Assembly: GCF_037482405.1 (NCBI RefSeq)
Contig: NZ_JBBHZZ010000001.1
Span: forward strand, 620,001 to 684,000
DNA length: 64,000 bases
Direction: 5' to 3'
Source: Pseudokineococcus marinus
Lineage (GTDB): Bacteria > Actinomycetota > Actinomycetes > Actinomycetales > Quadrisphaeraceae
Shown here: one piece after another, positions 1 to 8,674 of the stretch
How positions within the stretch are numbered: position 1 is the stretch's first letter
How the letters are laid out: every line of letters starts with the position of its first letter
The notes under the pieces: generated by a model
The model's database searches: none
What the model saw: the letters and a program-made list of their open reading frames with translations, nothing else
What the model was told of the DNA's origin: nothing
Made by a program: the position numbers and the translations under genes

Positions 1-427
1 AGTCGGCGAGGAGGTTGCCGCTCGCGACGATGTAGCCCGCGTTCCACGGCACGCCCATGCTGTTCGTCGGCATCGCACCGCCGCCCGCGACGATGGCGTG
101 CTGCGGGTTCTGGCCGCCCAGCGTGGCGGCGAGGACGGGGTTCGCGGCGGCGGCGGCCGCCGTCGTCTCGGCCGGGGCGCCCTCGAGGAGCCGCGCGAGC
201 ATCGTCGTGAGCATCTCGACGTGCGCGATCTCCTCCGTCCCGATGTCCATGATCATGTCCTTGTACTTGCCCGGGACGCGGCAGCTCCAGCCCTGCCACA
301 GGTACTGCATCATCACGGTCATCTCGCCGTACTGGCCGCCCAGGATCTCCTGGAACTTCATGGCGTAGAGGGCGTCCGGCTTCTCCGGCTTCGCCTCGAA
401 CTGCAGCTCCTTGACGTGGCGGAACAT
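1..427 (-). CDS. Manganese catalase, N-terminal 142 residues (runs off the window)
   Basis: This is a dimanganese (non-heme) catalase, a cytoplasmic ferritin-like enzyme that turns hydrogen peroxide into water and oxygen. The ATG at 425-427 follows a strong AGGAGG. Residues E35 (in GGQYGEMTVMMQY), E66 and H69 (in GTEEIAHVEM) fall exactly where the first three metal ligands lie in Lactiplantibacillus plantarum manganese catalase (E35, E66, H69). The conserved stretch NPQHAIVAGGGAMPTNS also fits the family. The remaining two ligands (about E148 and H181) would lie beyond the window edge. It reads away from the neighbouring GAF-ANTAR gene's 3' end, with the same orientation. Identification is firm; completeness cannot be judged. 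Confidence 0.93.
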   Translation of the reverse strand, partial: MFRHVKELQFEAKPEKPDALYAMKFQEILGGQYGEMTVMMQYLWQGWSCRVPGKYKDMIMDIGTEEIAHVEMLTTMLARLLEGAPAETTAAAAAANPVLAATLGGQNPQHAIVAGGGAMPTNSMGVPWNAGYIVASGNLLAD

Positions 428-564
428 CGAGCCTCCTGCGGTGCGCGAGGTGCCAGGGAGCCGCGCTGCTCCAGCTCCCGCCGCGAGCCTGCCCCTCCTG
501 CGCCGACCCTGCCCGTCGGGCGCCCTCGGCGGACGACCGTCCGCCCCCCGCGAGGGGCTCCGTC

Positions 565-1287
565 TCAGGGCTCCGCCGCGTCCGCCCGGCTGCGGACGAC
601 CTCGCGCGCCAGGTCGTCGACCGACCGGCCGTCCTCGGACGCACGGCGCTCGAGGAACCGGAGCGCCTCGTCCTCGCTGAGCCCCTCGCGCACCATGAGG
701 TGGCCCACCGCCAGCGGCAGCACGTGGGCCGAGGGGTCCAGCACCTCGTCGAGCCGCCCCCCGGGGCGGCCGGCCTCGTCGGCGGCCAGGTCGTCGAGGG
801 CCCGCGCCTGCAGCATGAGGGAGAGCAGGTCCGCCAGGCGGCCCACCACCGCCGTCTCGGCGGGGGAGAAGGGACGCACCTGCGAGCGGCTGAGGGCGAG
901 CATCCCCAGCACCTGCGGGCGGTCGTCGTCGCCGCGGCCGAGGAGGGGGTGCAGCTGCAGCGTCCGCACCTGCGTCGGCGGACCGCAGACGGCGAGCGCC
1001 GGCCACCGCCCGACGGCCTCGTGCATGTCGCCCACGCAGGTCGCGCGGGCCGTCCGGGCGACGTCGGTGCCCGGGCCCTCGCCGGCCAGCCGCTCCTGCT
1101 CGGCGAGCCGGACGAGCACGGCGTCCGAGCCGCGCACCGGGTAGTGCTCGTCGCCCGTGATGAGCACGAGGGCGACCCGGTCGGCCGCGACCTCCTCGGC
1201 CACGCGCCGGGCGACCGCCACCTCGGCGACGTGCGGCGCCGGACCTCCGGACGGGGGGTGGGAGCGCTCTCGCACTTCTGCGTCCAC
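565..1287 (-). CDS. GAF-ANTAR domain regulator (probable RNA-binding antiterminator)
   Basis: The 240-residue protein starts at GTG 1285-1287, behind GGAGGGGG. Residues about 20-165 look like a GAF sensor domain. Residues about 185-235 match an ANTAR domain (core AVGHLMVREGLSEDEALRFL), a three-helix RNA-binding module that stops transcription termination in proteins such as AmiR and NasR. GAF-ANTAR proteins are abundant in Actinobacteria and usually act without a histidine kinase partner; the signal sensed here is not apparent. It is divergent from the TetR gene at 1485, with 197 bp between the two starts. A 5-bp-arm inverted repeat GGGTGATGATGCACCC sits at 1429-1444 in that spacer and may be an operator, but the evidence is weak. 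Confidence 0.82.
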   Translation of the reverse strand: MDAEVRERSHPPSGGPAPHVAEVAVARRVAEEVAADRVALVLITGDEHYPVRGSDAVLVRLAEQERLAGEGPGTDVARTARATCVGDMHEAVGRWPALAVCGPPTQVRTLQLHPLLGRGDDDRPQVLGMLALSRSQVRPFSPAETAVVGRLADLLSLMLQARALDDLAADEAGRPGGRLDEVLDPSAHVLPLAVGHLMVREGLSEDEALRFLERRASEDGRSVDDLAREVVRSRADAAEP

Positions 1288-1484
1288 GACGGTCCCCCTC
1301 CGCGCCGACCGTGCGGCGCCCTCGGTCGCCGCCCGTCAGCTGGACCGCGACTTCCCCAGCGTAGGAGCACCCGCGCGCTGCGGGGAGGGGGCGCCCACCG
1401 GCACGGCGCCGGGCGCCGGGCGCGACCTCGGGTGATGATGCACCCCGCAGGGGCTGGTGCACGACGTAGTGGAGGACGAGCACG

Positions 1485-2237
1485 GTGGAAGACCCGACCG
1501 AGGACGGCGCCTCCTCCGGCACACCCACCGCGAGCGCCGCGACCCGCGGCCCCCGCGGCGCGCGCGGGGAGATCAGGCGCCGCATCACCGAGGCGGCCGT
1601 GCGGTCCTTCGCCGACCACGGGTACGACGGCGCCTCGACGCGCGCCATCGCCCGCGACGCCGACTGCGACCCGGCGCTCGTCCGCTACTACTTCTCGACG
1701 AAGCAGGACCTCTTCGAGCAGGTCGTGCGGCGGCCGAGCGCCCTCGACGACCAGCTCGAGGCGATGGCGGCCCTGCCGCGCGCCGAGCGCGCCGCCTACC
1801 TGGCCGGGCTCGTCGAGCACTGCTGGGACGACCCGGACACCCGCGACTACTGGCGCTCCCTGCTGAGGACGGCGGCGACGGACGACGGCGTCGCCCAGCG
1901 GGTCGAGGACACCTGGTCGGAGTTCGTGGCGCTGGGCGTGGCCCGCGAGATGGCCACGACCCGCGGGCGCGGCGACGGCGCCGTCCTCGGGGCCCGCAGC
2001 CGTGGCGGGCGCGGTCCGGTGCCGCCGTCCGCCGGTGCGCCCGCGGAGGGGGTCGTGGACGAGTCCGTGCCGCCGGAGGGGGTCATCGCCGTGGCGAGCA
2101 TCACCGGCCTGCTGAGCGCGGTGCACCTCAGCGGCTCCCGCCGCGCCGGCTCGCTCTCCTCGACGGCGCGCTCGCAGGCGCTCACCGCCGTCCTCGAGCG
2201 CTGCTTCCGCAGCCAGGAGGACGTCGTCGACGCGTGA
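1485..2237 (+). CDS. TetR/AcrR family transcriptional regulator
   Basis: The 250-residue protein starts at GTG 1485, 9-10 bases after GGAGG. A TetR helix-turn-helix covers about residues 30-80, with the family signatures AAVRSFADHGYDGAST and LVRYYFSTKQDLFEQVV. The C-terminal ligand domain has a TetR_C-like YLAGLVEHCWDD...RSLLRTA segment and then a long Gly/Arg/Pro-rich insert (about residues 160-190) before the last helices. A 28-residue low-complexity N-terminal leader precedes the HTH. No exporter or enzyme is adjacent in the divergent direction, so the target is unknown. It could regulate itself and the divergent GAF-ANTAR gene. Confidence 0.85.
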   Translation: MEDPTEDGASSGTPTASAATRGPRGARGEIRRRITEAAVRSFADHGYDGASTRAIARDADCDPALVRYYFSTKQDLFEQVVRRPSALDDQLEAMAALPRAERAAYLAGLVEHCWDDPDTRDYWRSLLRTAATDDGVAQRVEDTWSEFVALGVAREMATTRGRGDGAVLGARSRGGRGPVPPSAGAPAEGVVDESVPPEGVIAVASITGLLSAVHLSGSRRAGSLSSTARSQALTAVLERCFRSQEDVVDA

Positions 2238-2273
2238 GCGGGGCCGCTGCGCCCGCGGCGGGGAGCGGGGGTG

Positions 2274-2297
2274 CCGCGGGCCCTCAGGGGCCCGCGG
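2274..2297. terminator. Bidirectional terminator hairpin overlapping a stop codon
   Basis: A perfect 10-bp stem (CCGCGGGCCC pairing with GGGCCCGCGG) carries a four-base TCAG loop between the convergent TetR and GNAT genes. The loop contains the reverse-strand stop codon of the GNAT gene at 2284-2286, so the hairpin would form on the last codons of that message. There is no T-tract, as is common for actinobacterial terminators. Confidence 0.6.
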
Positions 2298-2847
2298 ACG
2301 GCCCGGCGAGGGAGCGCTCGAGGACGTCGAAGGCGAGGTCGTCGCGCCGGGGCCGCCCGAAGCGCTCGTCGCCGTAGGGGAAGGGCCGCTGCTCGCCCGT
2401 TCGCCGCCACCCCCGCCGCTCGTACCAGGCCACGAGCTCGGTGCGCTGGGTGATGACGGTCATCTCGAGCACCCGCGCGCCGAGCCCGCGGGCGCGCTCG
2501 ACGGCCGCGTCGAGGACCGCGCGGCCCGTCCCACCGCCCTGGCGGGCGGGGTCCACGGCCACCATGCCCACGTAGGCCCGCCGGGGCCCGCCCGCGGCCG
2601 GCAGGACGCGCACGTGGCAGCAGGCCAGGAGGGCGCCGTCCTCCTCGAGGAGCAGCACCGCCGAGCCCGGCGCGCCCACGAGCTCGGCCACCGACGCAGC
2701 GTCGGTCCGCTGGCCCTCGAGGAGGTCCGCCTCCGTCGTCCACCCGCCCCGGCTGGCCTCGCCGCGGTAGGCGCGCTCGACGAGCGCCACGACCGCGGGC
2801 ACGTCGTCGAGGTCGGCCGTCCGCAGCCGCCCCGTCCCGTCCGCCAC
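2284..2847 (-). CDS. GNAT family N-acetyltransferase
   Basis: A 187-residue acetyltransferase starting at GTG 2845-2847, with GAGGGGCGGC upstream. The acetyl-CoA binding motif A is visible as VGMVAVDPARQGGGTGRAV, i.e. a variant of the usual R/Q-x-x-G-x-G/A loop. The C-terminal VAWYERRGWRRTGEQRPFP is the typical GNAT motif B ending. The start lies only 11 bases after the stop of the cysteine-desulfurase-like gene, so the two are probably one transcript. The substrate is unknown; the family includes amino-acid and small-molecule acetylases. The stop codon sits inside the terminator hairpin at 2274-2297. Confidence 0.87.
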   Translation of the reverse strand: MADGTGRLRTADLDDVPAVVALVERAYRGEASRGGWTTEADLLEGQRTDAASVAELVGAPGSAVLLLEEDGALLACCHVRVLPAAGGPRRAYVGMVAVDPARQGGGTGRAVLDAAVERARGLGARVLEMTVITQRTELVAWYERRGWRRTGEQRPFPYGDERFGRPRRDDLAFDVLERSLAGPSAGP

Positions 2848-2858
2848 GCCGCCGCCCC

Positions 2859-4094
2859 TCAGGCCCGGGCGCCGTCGGCGACCTCGGCGACGGCGGCCAG
2901 CAGGCGGTCGACGTCGTCGTCGCTCGTGTACGGCGCGACGCCGGCGCGCACCATCCCGCCGGACGCGCGGAGCCCGAGCACCTCGACGAGCTCGCGCGCG
3001 TAGTAGTCGCCGTCGCTCACAGCCACGCCGCGCGAGCCCAGCCAGCGCGAGGTCTCCCGGGGGCTCGCGCCGGCGACGCGGAAGGAGACCGTGGGCGTGC
3101 GGCGGGCCGGCGCACCGACGACCGTCACGGCGTCCGTGCCCGTCAGGCCGTCGAGCAGGCGGGCGAAGACCCGCTCCTCGCTCGCCTCGAGGGCGGCCGC
3201 GGAGCGGACCACCCGGGTGCGGCGGTCGTCGTCGGGGGCGCCGGGCACCAGGCCGGCGAGCAGGTCGACCGCCGCGGTGGCGCCCGGCATGAGCTCGAAC
3301 GGCGGGGTGCCGTGCTCGAAGCGCAGCGGCACCTCGTCCGAGGCGGGCACGAGCTTGTCCGGCTGCAGGCCCTCGAGGAGGACGGGGTCCGCGACGACGG
3401 CCGCCATGTGCGGTCCCATGAGCTTGTACATCGACAGCGCGTAGAGGTCGGCCCCCAGCTCGGCGACGTCGACGGGCGCGTGGGGCGTGAGGTGCACGCC
3501 GTCGACGTAGGAGGTGGCGCCCACGGCGTCCCCCGCGGCGGTGATCGCGGCGACGTCCGGGCGGGTGCCGAGGGCGTTGCTCGCGCCGGTGACGGCGACG
3601 AGCCGGGTGCGGTCGGTGACCGCCGCGAGCGGCTCGACCAGCTCGCCCGTCGCGGGGTCGACGTCCACCCACCGCACCGACGCGCCGGCCCGCGCCGCCG
3701 CCTGGACCCAGGGGCGCACGTTAGCGTCGTGGTCGAGCCGCGTGAGGACGACCTCGTCGCCCTCGCCCCAGCCCTTGGCGAGCGCGCCCGCCATGACGTA
3801 CGTGAGGTGCGTCATCGACGGGCCGAGGACGACGCCCTCGGGGACGCCGCCGACGAGGTCGGCCACCGCGTGCCGGGCCGCCGCCACGGCCTCCTCGGCC
3901 CGGCGGCTGGCGTGGTGCGGCCCGTGCCGGTTGGAGACGGCGGAGCCGAGCATCGCGCCGACGGCGTCCGCCACCGGCGCCGGCACCTGCGTGCCGCCCG
4001 GGCCGTCGAAGAAGGCGATGCCCTCGCCCAGGGCGGGCACCTGCGCGCGCAGGCCGTCGAGGTCGAGGGGCGGTGCGGTGCTCGTGTCGCTCAC
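2859..4094 (-). CDS. Class V aminotransferase, cysteine desulfurase-like (TIGR01976-type)
   Basis: A 411-residue PLP enzyme of the aspartate-aminotransferase fold, resembling the cysteine-desulfurase-like family TIGR01976. GTG 4092-4094 is chosen because the product then begins at the usual family position. K224 in LYALSMYKLMGPH is the expected Schiff-base lysine, and D198 and H201 (YVDGVHLTPH) fit the cofactor site. The N-terminal FDGPGGTQVP and SNRHGPH motifs are family hallmarks. The product contains no cysteine at all, so it cannot use the persulfide-forming cysteine of IscS or SufS; it is more likely a lyase or aminotransferase of unknown substrate. It is followed 11 bases later by the GNAT gene, in a likely operon. 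Confidence 0.87.
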   Translation of the reverse strand: MSDTSTAPPLDLDGLRAQVPALGEGIAFFDGPGGTQVPAPVADAVGAMLGSAVSNRHGPHHASRRAEEAVAAARHAVADLVGGVPEGVVLGPSMTHLTYVMAGALAKGWGEGDEVVLTRLDHDANVRPWVQAAARAGASVRWVDVDPATGELVEPLAAVTDRTRLVAVTGASNALGTRPDVAAITAAGDAVGATSYVDGVHLTPHAPVDVAELGADLYALSMYKLMGPHMAAVVADPVLLEGLQPDKLVPASDEVPLRFEHGTPPFELMPGATAAVDLLAGLVPGAPDDDRRTRVVRSAAALEASEERVFARLLDGLTGTDAVTVVGAPARRTPTVSFRVAGASPRETSRWLGSRGVAVSDGDYYARELVEVLGLRASGGMVRAGVAPYTSDDDVDRLLAAVAEVADGARA

Positions 4095-4210
4095 GCCCGC
4101 CACCCTGGCACCGGGGTCGGGCCGGGGCAGCCCGCGACGCGCGGCGGCCTCCCCGACGAGCCGTCCGCCGCCGCGCGGGCGTCCCCCGCGCGGCGGCCGG
4201 CGCGCCGACC

Positions 4211-6043
4211 TCAGTCGAGGACGAGCCGCGGCTGGTACAGGTCCAGCCAGACGCCGAGACCCAGGACCCGCTCGACGCCGGCGCGCACGCCGAGGGGGGT
4301 CTCGGCCGGTTCCCGGCGCACGACGTCGCGCAGCCACCCGTCGTCGACGAGCTCGAGGACGGGGTGGCCCTCGGCGAGCAGGTCGGCGCCCTGCTGCAGC
4401 AGCGCCCGGGTGTAGTCGTGGTCGGGGTTGGCCGGGTAGGGCAGCTTGCGCCGCTCGCGCACCGAGGCGGGCAGCAGGTCGCCCGCCGCGCCGCGCAGCA
4501 GGCTCTTCTCGTGGCCGTCGTAGCTCTTCAGCGCCCACGGGACGTTGTAGACGTACTCGACGAGCCGGTGGTCGCAGAAGGGGACGCGCACCTCCAGGCC
4601 CACCGCCATGCTCAGACGGTCCTTGCGCTCCAGCAGCGAGCGCTCGATGCGGGTGACCGCGAGGTAGGACATGACCCGGTAGCGCCGCTCCTCCTCGCTC
4701 TCCCCGTCGAGGTGCCCCACCTCCGCGACGGCTGAGGCGTACTGCGCGTCGACGAAGGCGGGCAGGTCCAGCGCCGCCCGCAGCTCGCCGCTGAGCCGCG
4801 AGGACAGCTGGGCCTGGGACCGCCGGACGAGCACCTCCATCCACGGGAAGCTGTCGTGCGCCCGCCGCTCGGGGTGGGTGAACCACTCGTACCCGCCGAA
4901 GAGCTCGTCGGCGCCCTCCCCGGACAGCGCGACCGTCGAGTGCTCGCCGATGGCCTTGAAGAGCAGGTACATCGAGGAGTCGATGTCGCCCCACGTGACG
5001 GGGCTGTCGCGGGACGCGATGACCGCGCGACGGACCGACGGGTCGGCCATGGCCAGGTGGTCGAGGACGATGCGCTCGTGGCGCGTGCCGACGTGGTCGG
5101 CCACCTCCGTGGCGAAGGGGCTGTCCGGCGTGGCGCCCAGCCCGTCCCCCTCCCCGACGAAGTCGACGGCGAAGCTGCGCACCTGCTCGCCGCGCGCGGC
5201 GAGCGCCTTCGCGGCCAGCGCCGTCAGCACGCTCGAGTCGAGCCCGCCCGACAGCAGGGTGCAGCGGGGGACGTCGGAGACGGTCTGGTGCGCGACGACG
5301 TCCTCGAGCAGCCCGCGGACGGTCTCGAGCGTGGTCGGCAGGTCGTCGGTGTGGGGCCGGGTCTCGAGCGTCCAGTAGCGGTGCTCGCGCAGGCCGTCGC
5401 GGTCGACGACGAGGAGGCCCCCGGGGAGCACCTCGCGCATGCCCCGCCACAGCGACGCGCCCGGCGGCACGGCGAGGCTGAGCATCGCCCGCATCCCGTC
5501 CAGGTCGACCGTGCGGTCCCCCAGGGGGTTGGCCAGCAGCGCCTTGGACTCCGAGCCGAAGAGGACGCCGTCCGGCGTCTCGGCGTAGTAGAGGGGCTTG
5601 ATGCCGAGCCGGTCGCGGACGAGGACGAGCCGCTCGACCCGGCCGTCCCAGATCGCCGAGGCGAACATGCCGTCGAGGTGCTCCGCGACGGCCTCGCCCC
5701 ACTCCAGGTACCCGTGGAGGACGACCTCGGTGTCGCTGCGCGTGCGGAAGCGGTGGCCGCGGCGGACGAGCTCGGCCCGCAGGTCCTCGAAGCCGTAGAC
5801 CTCCCCGCTGTGCAGGAGGACGACCTCGCCGTCGTCGGTGCGCACCGACATGGGCTGCGCGCCGCCCTCGACGTCGATGACGGCCAGCCGGCGGTGCCCG
5901 AGGGCCGCGTGGCGCTCGACGTGCAGCCCCTCGGCGTCCGGTCCCCGGCACGCCATGGTCGCCGTCATGGCCTCCGCGTCGGCGCGGTGCCCCGGCTCCG
6001 TCAGGTCCCGCTCGAAGGACACCCAGCCGGTGATGCCGCACAT
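4211..6043 (-). CDS. asnB: Asparagine synthase (glutamine-hydrolysing)
   Basis: A 610-residue enzyme that amidates aspartate to asparagine using glutamine and ATP. ATG 6041-6043 gives the N-terminus MCGITGW, so Cys2 becomes the N-terminal nucleophile after Met removal, as class II glutaminases require. The glutaminase domain (about 1-215) shows RGPD, GHRRLAVID and SGEVYGF. The synthetase domain carries the pyrophosphate loop SGGLDSS at 265-271 and SGEGADELFGGYEWF further on. An upstream in-frame start would bury Cys2, so it is rejected. It is 116 bp upstream of the desulfurase-like gene and may be a separate transcript. Actinobacterial AsnB-type enzymes sometimes amidate cell-wall or natural-product substrates, so asparagine itself is the likely but unproven acceptor. 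Confidence 0.92.
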   Translation of the reverse strand: MCGITGWVSFERDLTEPGHRADAEAMTATMACRGPDAEGLHVERHAALGHRRLAVIDVEGGAQPMSVRTDDGEVVLLHSGEVYGFEDLRAELVRRGHRFRTRSDTEVVLHGYLEWGEAVAEHLDGMFASAIWDGRVERLVLVRDRLGIKPLYYAETPDGVLFGSESKALLANPLGDRTVDLDGMRAMLSLAVPPGASLWRGMREVLPGGLLVVDRDGLREHRYWTLETRPHTDDLPTTLETVRGLLEDVVAHQTVSDVPRCTLLSGGLDSSVLTALAAKALAARGEQVRSFAVDFVGEGDGLGATPDSPFATEVADHVGTRHERIVLDHLAMADPSVRRAVIASRDSPVTWGDIDSSMYLLFKAIGEHSTVALSGEGADELFGGYEWFTHPERRAHDSFPWMEVLVRRSQAQLSSRLSGELRAALDLPAFVDAQYASAVAEVGHLDGESEEERRYRVMSYLAVTRIERSLLERKDRLSMAVGLEVRVPFCDHRLVEYVYNVPWALKSYDGHEKSLLRGAAGDLLPASVRERRKLPYPANPDHDYTRALLQQGADLLAEGHPVLELVDDGWLRDVVRREPAETPLGVRAGVERVLGLGVWLDLYQPRLVLD

Positions 6044-6139
6044 GGTCCGCTCTCCTCCCGGCCGGCGCGTGCGCGCCGGGCCGCGGGCCAGGCTAGGCAC
6101 GCCGGACGCGGTGCGGCGCTGCGACGTCGCAGGCTGCGG

Positions 6140-8608
6140 TCAGGCCGCCGGGTCCGGGGGCACCTCGGGCGGGACGACCTCCGGTCCCGCCTCCGGAGGG
6201 CGCGGGCCGTCCTGCGGGTGCAGCCTCACGGCGAGGAGCGCGACGTCGTCGTGGCTCGCCTCCGGGCGCAGCCGGTCGAGCAGCTCGTCGAGCACCTCCT
6301 CGAGCGGCAGGTGCGCGACGTCGGACAGCTCGCGCCGCAGGCGCGCCAGGCCCTCCTGCAGGCCCTGGTCGCGACGCTCGACGAGGCCGTCGGTGTAGAG
6401 CAGCAGGGTGCTGCCGCGGTCGACCACCGCCGTGCCCTCGTGGCGCCGGACGTCGGGGAGGATCCCCAGCAGCAGGTCGGTGCGGGCCGCCAGCAGCTGG
6501 TGCACCTCGCCGTCGGGCGTCGCGAGCATGGGCGGCGGGTGTCCCGCGTTGGACCACCGCAGGCGGGTCAGGCCCTCGGCGCGCATGTCCGGCGTCTGCT
6601 CGACGCGCACGACGACGGCGGTCGCCGTCGTCTCCAGCAGGAGCCCCTCCATCGCCGCGTCGAGGCCGGCCAGGGTCTCCGCCGGGCCGGCGCCGTGGTG
6701 GAAGGCGATGCCGCGCAGCAGCCCGCGGAGCTGGCCCATCGCCGCGGCCGCGGCCGTGTCGTGGCCGACGACGTCGCCGATGACGACGACCGTGTCGCCG
6801 TCGCGCTGGAGGAAGGCGTCGTACCAGTCGCCGCCCACGCGCGCGGCCTCCGCCGCCGGCACGTAGCGCACGGCGATCTCGGTGTGGTCGGGCGCCGGCG
6901 GCGCCGTCAGGAGGCTGCGCTGCAGCTCCTCCGCCAGCGACAGCTGGGCCCGGTACAGGCGCGCGTTGTCGAGGCCGACGCCGGCGCGCTCCGCGAGCTG
7001 CCGGGCCACCGCCATGTCCTCCTCGCCCGGGCCTTCGCGCCCCGCGCTGCGGAGGACCGTGAGGACGCCGAGCGTCCGCCCCCGCGCCACGAGCGGCACG
7101 ATCGCCGCCCAGCGCGGCGCGAGGGTCGCGAGGACCTCGGCCGCGGGGCCCGGGCGCAGGACCCGCGCGATGGACTCGTGGGCGGGCTCGGGCACCTCCA
7201 CCAGCCGGCCCTCCGTGAGCGCGCGGTCGAGGTAGCTCGCGTCCTCGAGCGCCTCGAGCCGGTGCTGGGCGTAGACCTCGACGAGCGGGCGGAGCTCCTC
7301 CTCGGCGTGCCACCACCCGACGTCCTGCAGGCGGCCGTCGTCGCGCACGAGGGTGACCACGGACCAGTCGGCGAGGAGCGGCACGACGAGCCGGGCGAGG
7401 CGCGCCACCGCCGCCTCGGGGTCCAGCGTCGCGGCGAGCTCGGCGCTGACACGGGAGAGCACCTCGCGCCGCGCCGCCTCCTGGACCTCCCGCTCCTGCA
7501 GGGCCCGGCGCTCGGTGACGTCCGTGAAGTAGACCGAGAGCCCGTCGTCGACGGGGAAGGCGCGCACCTCGTACCAGCGGTCGAGCGGCGCGGGGTAGTG
7601 CGCCTCGAAGACCCGCGGGCGCCCCTCGGCGACGGCGGCGCGGTACTCGACGTCGAAGGGACTGCCCGGCGCGGCCGGGAAGAGCTCCCACACGACACCG
7701 CCGAGGAGCTCGTCGCGCCGGAGGCCCAGCAGCCGCTCGGCCTCGGCGTTGACGTAGGTGAACCGCCACTCGCGGTCGAGGGAGAAGAAGGCGGCCGACA
7801 TCGACTCGAGGACGCGCCGCACGCCCGCCTCGGCCGACTGGACGTCGGTGACGTCGTAGGCGGCGCCGAGGAGGCGCAGGCGCCCGTCGCCGCCGTGCAG
7901 GGCCCGACCGCGGGCGGAGATCCACCGCACCACCCCGCCGGGGAGCACGATGCGGTACTCGGAGGCGAAGTCGCCGACCGCCTCGACGGCGGCGGTGACG
8001 TCCGCCATGACGCGCTCCCGGTCCTCCGGGTGCAGGCGCGCCTCGAAGTCGGCGAGGGAGCGGCCGAAGGTCGCCGGGTCGTAGCCGAAGATGGCGATGA
8101 GGCGGTCGTCCCACTCGAGGTGCGACGTGGCCACGTCGAGGTCGAAGCCGCCGACGCCGGCGGCCTCGATGGCGAGGCCCCAGCGCAACCGGCTGCTCTC
8201 GAGCTCGTCGGCGAGGTCACCGCGCTCGCCCTCGGTGACGACGGCGGCCGCCAGCTCGACGAGCACCGCGACCTCGTCCTCGGTCCAGGGGCGCGACGAC
8301 GTGCTGTGGACGGCGAGCGCACCGACCGGCCGACCGCCGGCCAGGAGCGGGACGGCGAGCAGCGCGCCGACGTCACCCGCGAGGACCTCGGGCGCCGCGG
8401 CGGTCCGCGCGTCGAGGACGGCGTCGGTGACGACGAGGGGTCCGCCGACGGCGGGCGCGATCAGCGCGTCGGCGCGCAGGGCCGCGAGGTCGCCGTGCAG
8501 CCGCACGCCGTCGGCCGCGAGCACGCGGCGGGCGAGGCCGGCGAGCCGCTCGCGCGGGCTGGGGCCCTCCGAGGCCGGGGAGCCCGGGGGCGACGTCGGC
8601 GTCGTCAT
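6140..8608 (-). CDS. Multi-sensor PP2C (SpoIIE-type) serine phosphatase with GAF and PAS domains
   Basis: An 822-residue signalling phosphatase. The domain order is GAF (about 20-135), PAS (about 145-260, ending YDVTDVQSAEAGV), a second PAS (about 263-370, ending FTDVTERRALQERE), GAF (about 385-550) and a PPM/SpoIIE catalytic domain (about 575-790). Metal-binding motifs of the PPM fold are visible: GGDWYDAF, VIGDVVGHD, WSNAGHPPP, LYTDGLVERRD and HDDVALLAVR. Such proteins usually dephosphorylate an anti-sigma-factor antagonist (STAS) protein, but no STAS or RsbW-like partner lies in the window. The ATG at 8606-8608 follows GAGGAGGG. The C-terminus is a proline-rich tail. The signal is unknown; GAF and PAS domains can bind heme, flavin or small molecules. 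Confidence 0.92.
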   Translation of the reverse strand: MTTPTSPPGSPASEGPSPRERLAGLARRVLAADGVRLHGDLAALRADALIAPAVGGPLVVTDAVLDARTAAAPEVLAGDVGALLAVPLLAGGRPVGALAVHSTSSRPWTEDEVAVLVELAAAVVTEGERGDLADELESSRLRWGLAIEAAGVGGFDLDVATSHLEWDDRLIAIFGYDPATFGRSLADFEARLHPEDRERVMADVTAAVEAVGDFASEYRIVLPGGVVRWISARGRALHGGDGRLRLLGAAYDVTDVQSAEAGVRRVLESMSAAFFSLDREWRFTYVNAEAERLLGLRRDELLGGVVWELFPAAPGSPFDVEYRAAVAEGRPRVFEAHYPAPLDRWYEVRAFPVDDGLSVYFTDVTERRALQEREVQEAARREVLSRVSAELAATLDPEAAVARLARLVVPLLADWSVVTLVRDDGRLQDVGWWHAEEELRPLVEVYAQHRLEALEDASYLDRALTEGRLVEVPEPAHESIARVLRPGPAAEVLATLAPRWAAIVPLVARGRTLGVLTVLRSAGREGPGEEDMAVARQLAERAGVGLDNARLYRAQLSLAEELQRSLLTAPPAPDHTEIAVRYVPAAEAARVGGDWYDAFLQRDGDTVVVIGDVVGHDTAAAAAMGQLRGLLRGIAFHHGAGPAETLAGLDAAMEGLLLETTATAVVVRVEQTPDMRAEGLTRLRWSNAGHPPPMLATPDGEVHQLLAARTDLLLGILPDVRRHEGTAVVDRGSTLLLYTDGLVERRDQGLQEGLARLRRELSDVAHLPLEEVLDELLDRLRPEASHDDVALLAVRLHPQDGPRPPEAGPEVVPPEVPPDPAA

Positions 8609-8674
8609 CGGCCCTCCTCGCTCGTCGGCCGCCCGCCATCCTGCCCGACCGCGGGCGCTGGGGGAGCCGCCGCG

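Noticed and set aside
1429..1444. Operator GGGTGATGATGCACCC between the GAF-ANTAR and TetR genes
   Set aside because: The arms are only five bases, and no second copy supports it. It was mentioned in the gene entry but not called as a site.
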